A DNA stretch of 64,000 nt from Mycobacterium sp. DL (GTDB lineage: Bacteria; Actinomycetota; Actinomycetes; Mycobacteriales; Mycobacteriaceae), in NCBI RefSeq assembly GCF_039729195.1, contig NZ_CP155796.1:682001-746000 (forward strand), read 5' to 3'. Shown here one piece after another: positions 59,270 through 64,000 of the stretch (positions within the stretch are counted from its first letter, which is position 1; the number at the start of each line of letters is the position of its first letter). A program made the translations under genes and the position numbers. The notes under the pieces were generated by a model. That model worked only from the letters and a program-made list of their open reading frames with translations. It did no database searches and had not been told where the DNA came from.

Positions 59270-60237
59270 CACCTACGGGTCGACTGCTGGTCATCCGGTC
59301 GGCGATCGCCGTCCCGCTGATCGCCGCGATTTCGGCGGCGATGTTCGCCGTGGCGTCGCTGTCGCCGTTCGACCCGCTGGCCGCCTATCTCGGCGCCAAC
59401 TACCAGCGGGCGACACCCTCACAACGCGAGGCCATGCGCGCCGCCTACGACACCGACCTGCCCTGGTGGCAGGCCTGGTGGCACTGGGTGCAGGGCCTGG
59501 CCTCGGGGGACCTGGGCTTCTCGACGACCCAGTCGCAGCCGGTCACCACCGTGTTGGCCGAGCGGATGCCGTTCACGCTGGTGCTCTCGGGTGCGGCGCT
59601 GCTGACCGCGGCGACGGTGGCGATCCTGCTCGGCTGTGTCGCGGGCATGCGTCGCGGCGGGCTGATCGACCGGCTGTGCAGCGGCTTCTCGGTGACGTTC
59701 GCCGCGGTGCCGCCTTTTGTGGTGTCGCTCGCGCTGGTGATGGTGGTCGCCGTCAGCCTGCGGTGGCTCCCGGCGTCCGGCGCTGCGGCGCCCGGCGCGG
59801 CGTACTCGGTGGAAGGGGTGCTGCGGTACGCGATCCTGCCGTGGATCGCGCTCACCGTGTCGATGGTGCCGTGGCTGCTGCTGACCACCAGGACCGCGGT
59901 CGCGGAGAGTTGTGACTCCGACGCGGTGCGGGGGGCGCGGGCCCGTGGCGTGCACGGGTGGGCGTTGCTGCGCGGGCACATCGCTCCGGTGTCGGTGCTG
60001 CCCACCCTTGCGCTCCTGGGTACCCGGCTGCCCGAGCTGATCGCCGGAGCTGCAATCGTCGAGACCGTCTTCGGCTGGCCCGGGATGGCTGCCGTGCTCG
60101 TGGAATCTGCTGCTGCCCTGGACTTTCCATTGCTGGCCGCGCTGACCGTCGGTTCGGCTGCGGCGGTGCTGGCAGGTTCTGCGCTGTCTGACGCCGCCGC
60201 GGTCGCGATCGATCCGCGCGTGAGGATGACGGCGTGA
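59257..60237 (+). CDS. ABC importer permease 1 (DppB/NikB type)
   Basis: A 326-residue permease with six helices. The N-terminal GANYQRATPSQREAMRAAYDTDLP block is the conserved periplasmic part of DppB/NikB proteins, and the EAA-type coupling motif is ARGVHGWALLRGHIAPVSVL. The GTG at 59257 overlaps the binding-protein gene by 13 nt; an ATG 6 codons upstream is possible. Confidence 0.9.
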   Translation: MDTLTPTGRLLVIRSAIAVPLIAAISAAMFAVASLSPFDPLAAYLGANYQRATPSQREAMRAAYDTDLPWWQAWWHWVQGLASGDLGFSTTQSQPVTTVLAERMPFTLVLSGAALLTAATVAILLGCVAGMRRGGLIDRLCSGFSVTFAAVPPFVVSLALVMVVAVSLRWLPASGAAAPGAAYSVEGVLRYAILPWIALTVSMVPWLLLTTRTAVAESCDSDAVRGARARGVHGWALLRGHIAPVSVLPTLALLGTRLPELIAGAAIVETVFGWPGMAAVLVESAAALDFPLLAALTVGSAAAVLAGSALSDAAAVAIDPRVRMTA

Positions 60238-61034
60238 AGCGGGAGTGGCCGCTGGCCGTGCTCGGCGTGATCGTGGCGGCAGCTGTCGGGATCCCGCTGC
60301 TGGCAGGTGAACAGGTCGCCGACTTCGCTGCGGCGTTGCGGCCGCCGGGTCGCGAACATCTGGCGGGTACCGACCATTCGGGTTACGACCTGCTGGCCCG
60401 CACCGCCGAGGGATTGCGGATGTCGCTGCTGATCGCCGCGATCTGCGCGGTCGCCGCGACGGCGCTGGGCATGGTGATCGGGGTGGCGGCGGCGCTGGTC
60501 GGCGGTTGGGTCGACGCGGTGGTGATGCGGTTGGTCGACGGCTTCAACGCGCTGCCGCACCTGGTGGTCGGAATCGTCATCGCCGCCATGTGGCGTGGCG
60601 CGCCATTGGCGATCGTCGTCTCGATCGCGCTGACGCACTGGCCGGCGGTGGCCCGGGTGGTCCGTGCAGAACTGCTCGCGGTGGCCGGTGCCGGCTGGGT
60701 GCAGACGTCGCAGTTGGCCGGTGCGTCGCGATGGTTCGTCGCGCGCAGACACCTGGTGCCCGCGGTCACCGGGCAGGCACTGGTCGCGATGGTGATGCTG
60801 CTGCCGCACGCCGTCTGGCACGAATCGACGCTGTCGTTCCTCGGCGTCGGGCTCTCGCCGGACCGGGCCAGTCTGGGCACACTGCTCAGCGAGGCTCGCG
60901 GCAACGTCCTCGCCGGTGCGTGGTGGACGCTGGCGGTTCCCGCCACGGCGCTCATCGCGACGGCGCTGGCGTTCGCGGCCGCAGGCACCCTGGCCCGTCG
61001 TCGTCACCGGCCACCCGTGGGGCAGGTGTGGTGA
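60234..61034 (+). CDS. ABC importer permease 2 (DppC/NikC type)
   Basis: A 266-residue permease with the DppC/NikC signature HLAGTDHSGYDLLARTAEGLR, six helices and the coupling loop LAGASRWFVARRHLVPAV. The GTG overlaps the previous stop (GTGA). It pairs with permease 1 to form the channel. Confidence 0.9.
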   Translation: MKREWPLAVLGVIVAAAVGIPLLAGEQVADFAAALRPPGREHLAGTDHSGYDLLARTAEGLRMSLLIAAICAVAATALGMVIGVAAALVGGWVDAVVMRLVDGFNALPHLVVGIVIAAMWRGAPLAIVVSIALTHWPAVARVVRAELLAVAGAGWVQTSQLAGASRWFVARRHLVPAVTGQALVAMVMLLPHAVWHESTLSFLGVGLSPDRASLGTLLSEARGNVLAGAWWTLAVPATALIATALAFAAAGTLARRRHRPPVGQVW

Positions 61035-61801
61035 CTGCGACCGCCGCCCGACTGCGCGGCCTCACCGTCGACATCGCGACCCGCAGTGGTCGCGACTCCG
61101 CGGCGGTCCGAGTGCTCGACGGCGTCGACCTCGACGTCGGGCGCGGCACCGTCACCGCGTTGGTCGGCGAATCCGGTTGCGGCAAATCGCTTGTCGCGGC
61201 GGCTCTGGCCGGGTTGATGCCCCCGGGGTCGCGGGTGCGGGGCGCGGTGCTGGTGGGGGAGACCGAGATGCGCCCCGACGACGAGCGGGGATGGCGTGAG
61301 CTGCGCGGCCGCCACGTCGGGCTGGTGCCGCAGTCGGCGGCGACGTCGTTCACCCCGGTGCGCACCGTCGGGTCCCAGCTCGCCGAGATCTGCGCCCGGC
61401 TCGGAGCCGACCGGACACCCGAACAGCTGTGCGCGGCCGTCGCGCTGCCCTCCGACGTGGTGGCCCGCTATCCGCACGAGCTGTCCGGCGGCATGGCGCA
61501 GCGGGTGGCGATCGCGGCCGCGCTGGCCGGGCGGCCCGGTCTGCTGCTCGCCGACGAGCCGACGTCCGCGCTGGATCCGGACAACGCCGCCGTGGTCTGG
61601 AGATTGCTCGGCGACGCCGCCGCCGACGGTGCGGGCGTGCTGGTGATCACCCACGACCTGCCGTCACTGCTGCGCGCCGGTGTCTGCAACGACGTGGCCC
61701 TGATGGCACGCGGCACGGTGCTCCGACAGATGCCGATGACCGAGGCCACCGCCAGCACCGACCCGTACACCCGGGCGCTGATCGGCACGGTGCCGGTGTG
61801 A
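61031..61801 (+). CDS. ABC importer ATPase 1 (NikD-like)
   Basis: A 256-residue ATPase: Walker A GESGCGKSLVAAAL, Q-loop VPQSAATSFTP, signature ELSGGMAQRVAIAAAL, Walker B LLLADEPTSALD. The length matches NikD-type (about 255) rather than DppD-type (about 330) proteins, so the C-terminal oligopeptide-transporter extension is missing. GTG start with GTGA overlap. Confidence 0.9.
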   Translation: MTATAARLRGLTVDIATRSGRDSAAVRVLDGVDLDVGRGTVTALVGESGCGKSLVAAALAGLMPPGSRVRGAVLVGETEMRPDDERGWRELRGRHVGLVPQSAATSFTPVRTVGSQLAEICARLGADRTPEQLCAAVALPSDVVARYPHELSGGMAQRVAIAAALAGRPGLLLADEPTSALDPDNAAVVWRLLGDAAADGAGVLVITHDLPSLLRAGVCNDVALMARGTVLRQMPMTEATASTDPYTRALIGTVPV

Positions 61802-62415
61802 CCGGGTTGCAGGCGACCGGTGTCACGGTTGCCTACGGCGCGACGACCGTGCTCGACGGCGTTGACGTCAGTGCTCCGGCGGGGACCATCACCGGCATCA
61901 CCGGAGCCTCCGGCAGCGGCAAGACCACGCTGCTGCGGGTGCTGGCAGGACTGCAGACCCCCGATGCCGGCGTGGTCCGCCACCACGGCGCTCCGACGGC
62001 CCCGAAGGGGTCTGTGGCGCTGCTGGCGCAGCATCCGCGGCAGGTGTGCAATCCGCGGTGGACGCTGCGCCAGACCATCAGCGAGCCGGCCCTGATCCGC
62101 GGTGAGCGGGTAGCCGTCGCCGACGTGGCGGCCCGCGCCGGTCTGGACACGACGCTCCTCGACCGCTATCCGGGGCAGGTCAGCGACGGGCAACTGCAGC
62201 GTGCGTGCCTGGGCCGGGTGCTCGCGCAGCGGGCGGCGACGGTGCTCTGTGACGAACCGACCGCGATGCTGGACCCGATCGCCACCGGGTCTGTGATGAC
62301 ACTGCTGCGGGAGATCGCCGACGACGGTGCCGTCGTCGTCCTGGTCAGTCACGACCCGGCGCTCATCTCGGCGCTGACCGACCACGCGCTCGCCTTGCCG
62401 CGACCATTAGGGTAG
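61798..62415 (+). CDS. ABC importer ATPase 2, short, with altered signature motif
   Basis: A 205-residue ATPase: Walker A GASGSGKTTLL, Q-loop LLAQHPRQVCNPR, Walker B VLCDEPTAMLDP, H-loop LVSHD. The signature reads VSDGQLQRACLGR instead of LSGGQLQR, with Asp in place of a conserved Gly. It is about 60 residues shorter than NikE. A heterodimer with ATPase 1 would then have one canonical and one degenerate ATP site. GTG start with GTGA overlap. Confidence 0.88.
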   Translation: MTGLQATGVTVAYGATTVLDGVDVSAPAGTITGITGASGSGKTTLLRVLAGLQTPDAGVVRHHGAPTAPKGSVALLAQHPRQVCNPRWTLRQTISEPALIRGERVAVADVAARAGLDTTLLDRYPGQVSDGQLQRACLGRVLAQRAATVLCDEPTAMLDPIATGSVMTLLREIADDGAVVVLVSHDPALISALTDHALALPRPLG

Positions 62416-62421
62416 GTAAGC

Positions 62422-63816
62422 GTGACCCACTATGACGTCGTCGTTCTCGGAGCCGGCCCCGGCGGATACGTCGCGGCCATTCGCGCCGCCCAACTGGGGC
62501 TGAGCACCGCCATCATCGAGCCCAAATACTGGGGCGGGGTGTGCCTCAACGTCGGGTGCATCCCGTCGAAGGCGTTGCTGCGCAACGCCGAGCTCGCACA
62601 CATCTTCACCAAGGAAGCCAAATCGTTCGGCATCAGTGGCGAAGCGAACTTCGACTTCGGCGCCGCGTTCGACCGCAGCCGCAAGGTGGCCGACGGCCGA
62701 GTCGCCGGTGTGCACTTCCTGATGAAGAAGAACAAGATCACCGAGATCCACGGCTACGGCAAGTTCACCGGCGCCAACAGCATCGAGGTGGACCTCAACG
62801 AGGGCGGCACCGAAAAAGTCGAGTTCGACAACGCGATCATCGCGACCGGCTCGAGCACCCGGCTGGTGCCCGGCACGTCGCTGTCGGAGAACGTCGTCAC
62901 CTACGAGAAGCAGATCATGACCCGCGAGCTGCCGGGGTCGATCATCATCGCCGGCGCCGGTGCGATCGGCATGGAGTTCGCGTACGTGCTGAAGAACTAC
63001 GGCGTCGACGTCACCATCGTCGAGTTCCTGCCCCGCGCACTGCCCAACGAGGACGCCGAGGTCTCCAAGGAGATCGAGAAGCAGTACAAGAAGCTGGGCG
63101 TGAAGATCCTCACCGGCACCAAGGTCGAATCGATCGACGATGACGGCAAGCAGGTCACCGTCACCGTGAGCAAGGACGGCAAGTCCGAGGAGCTCAAGGC
63201 CGACAAGGTGATGCAGGCCATCGGCTTCGCCCCCAACGTCGAGGGTTTCGGGTTGGACAAGGCCGGCGTCGAGCTGACCGATCGCAAGGCCATCGGCATC
63301 GACGACTACATGCGCACCAACGTGAGCCACATCTACGCGATCGGCGACGTGACCGCCAAGCTGCAGCTGGCGCACGTGGCCGAGGCGATGGCCGTGGTCG
63401 CAGCCGAAACCATCGCCGGCGCCGAGACTTTGGCGTTCGGCGACTACCGGATGATGCCGCGCGCCACGTTCTGCCAGCCCCAGGTCGCCAGCTTCGGCCT
63501 CACCGAGGAGCAGGCCCGCGAGGAAGGTTACGACGTCAAGGTCGCGAAGTTCCCGTTCACGGCCAACGGCAAGGCGCACGGCCTCGGGGACCCCAGCGGC
63601 TTCGTCAAGCTGATCGCCGACGCCAAGTACGGCGAACTGCTCGGTGGGCACCTGATCGGCCACGACGTCTCCGAACTGCTGCCCGAGCTGACGCTGGCGC
63701 AGAAGTGGGATCTGACGGTCAACGAGCTGTCCCGCAACGTGCACACCCACCCGACCATGTCCGAGGCGCTGCAGGAGTGCTTCCACGGATTGGCCGGCCA
63801 CATGATCAACTTCTAG
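62422..63816 (+). CDS. lpdC: Dihydrolipoamide dehydrogenase LpdC
   Basis: A 464-residue flavoenzyme, the E3 subunit of pyruvate and branched-chain 2-oxoacid dehydrogenase complexes; in mycobacteria it also supports peroxidase defence with AhpC/AhpD. FAD motif [19 protein letters not shown], redox disulphide [16 protein letters not shown] motif [12 protein letters not shown], and the C-terminal catalytic His in [14 protein letters not shown]. The GTG start lies 6 nt after the ABC operon stop, with an AGG just upstream, so it may now be read from both transcripts. Confidence 0.96.
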   Translation: MTHYDVVVLGAGPGGYVAAIRAAQLGLSTAIIEPKYWGGVCLNVGCIPSKALLRNAELAHIFTKEAKSFGISGEANFDFGAAFDRSRKVADGRVAGVHFLMKKNKITEIHGYGKFTGANSIEVDLNEGGTEKVEFDNAIIATGSSTRLVPGTSLSENVVTYEKQIMTRELPGSIIIAGAGAIGMEFAYVLKNYGVDVTIVEFLPRALPNEDAEVSKEIEKQYKKLGVKILTGTKVESIDDDGKQVTVTVSKDGKSEELKADKVMQAIGFAPNVEGFGLDKAGVELTDRKAIGIDDYMRTNVSHIYAIGDVTAKLQLAHVAEAMAVVAAETIAGAETLAFGDYRMMPRATFCQPQVASFGLTEEQAREEGYDVKVAKFPFTANGKAHGLGDPSGFVKLIADAKYGELLGGHLIGHDVSELLPELTLAQKWDLTVNELSRNVHTHPTMSEALQECFHGLAGHMINF

Positions 63817-64000
63817 TTGAGAGCGATCTGGATCGCCGGTATCGGCGGGCTGGTGGTCGGTCACATCCTGTGGCTGGTCGGCATCTCGGCGGCGATGGCG
63901 TCGACGGAGGTCTCCACCTGGGTGCTGGTTGTGTCCGCGGTGTCGATCGCCGTCGGGATCGCCGCCGGATATCTGGGCTGGCGAAAGTGGAAACTCAAGA
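63817..64000 (+). CDS. Small membrane protein (Rv0463-like), 3' end outside the window
   Basis: An open frame starts with TTG directly after the lpdC stop codon and continues to the window edge (61 codons). It encodes two helices (IWIAGIGGLVVGHILWLVGI and WVLVVSAVSIAVGIAAGYLG) followed by a basic RKWKLK segment. A small membrane protein follows lpdC in M. tuberculosis (Rv0463), which this probably is. Confidence 0.7.
   Translation, partial: MRAIWIAGIGGLVVGHILWLVGISAAMASTEVSTWVLVVSAVSIAVGIAAGYLGWRKWKLK

Overview
The window looks like high-GC actinobacterial chromosome, most probably an environmental, fast-growing Mycobacterium (Mycolicibacterium). The support is a GroEL2-type chaperonin with two CIRCE operators, an LpqN-like lipoprotein, and a run of genes (prolyl oligopeptidase, DUF779 protein, two small membrane proteins, dihydrolipoamide dehydrogenase, small membrane protein) that, from memory, follows Rv0457c-Rv0459-Rv0460-Rv0461-lpdC-Rv0463 of M. 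tuberculosis. Many promoters also show a TANNNT -10 box exactly 6 nt before the start codon, the mycobacterial leaderless layout. I saw no tRNA, rRNA, CRISPR, insertion sequence or phage gene.

Layout. 1-9.1 kb: PH-domain membrane proteins, a HAD hydrolase, a SRPBCC protein, a helicase, two tandem SDRs facing a TetR regulator, then groEL2 with a strong terminator. 9.1-19.6 kb: one long minus-strand operon with a tripartite tricarboxylate transporter (tctCBA), an SDR that has lost most of its catalytic residues, four consecutive MmgE/PrpD-family genes, an AbrB-type membrane protein and a small PPOX-like protein. 19.9-21.5 kb: IclR and GntR/HutC regulators. 21.7-26.5 kb: a GntR/FCD regulator and a tightly overlapping operon of acyl-CoA dehydrogenase, CaiB-type CoA-transferase, MaoC-type hydratase and CitE-type lyase. 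The regulator and this operon share a 14/15 identical operator. Taken together, 9-26.5 kb reads as a catabolic island for an organic polycarboxylate or branched C5-type diacid.

26.6-37.6 kb: an SDR, glucose-6-phosphate dehydrogenase coupled to a GH15 glucoamylase/trehalase-like enzyme, a D-aminoacylase-like amidohydrolase facing a VOC protein across a 22-bp bidirectional promoter, a DinB protein, a PAP2 phosphatase, an aldehyde dehydrogenase, PPK2, a membrane protein and a previously uncalled 51-residue small gene. 37.7-48 kb: a large LuxR/AAA regulator, a drug-type ABC exporter with a MarR-like regulator, DedA, a TetR/FAD-monooxygenase pair, an ECF sigma/anti-sigma pair and small membrane proteins.

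48-64 kb: the conserved lpdC neighbourhood, with two apparent insertions. One is an acetoin/2,3-butanediol-like module (flavin monooxygenase, butanediol dehydrogenase, SDR, AcoR-like GAF regulator) built around a 48-bp nested palindrome. The other is a five-gene nickel/peptide-type ABC importer. Two copies of a GGAATNGCGTTCC palindromic element lie in intergenic gaps near 46.5 and 56.8 kb.
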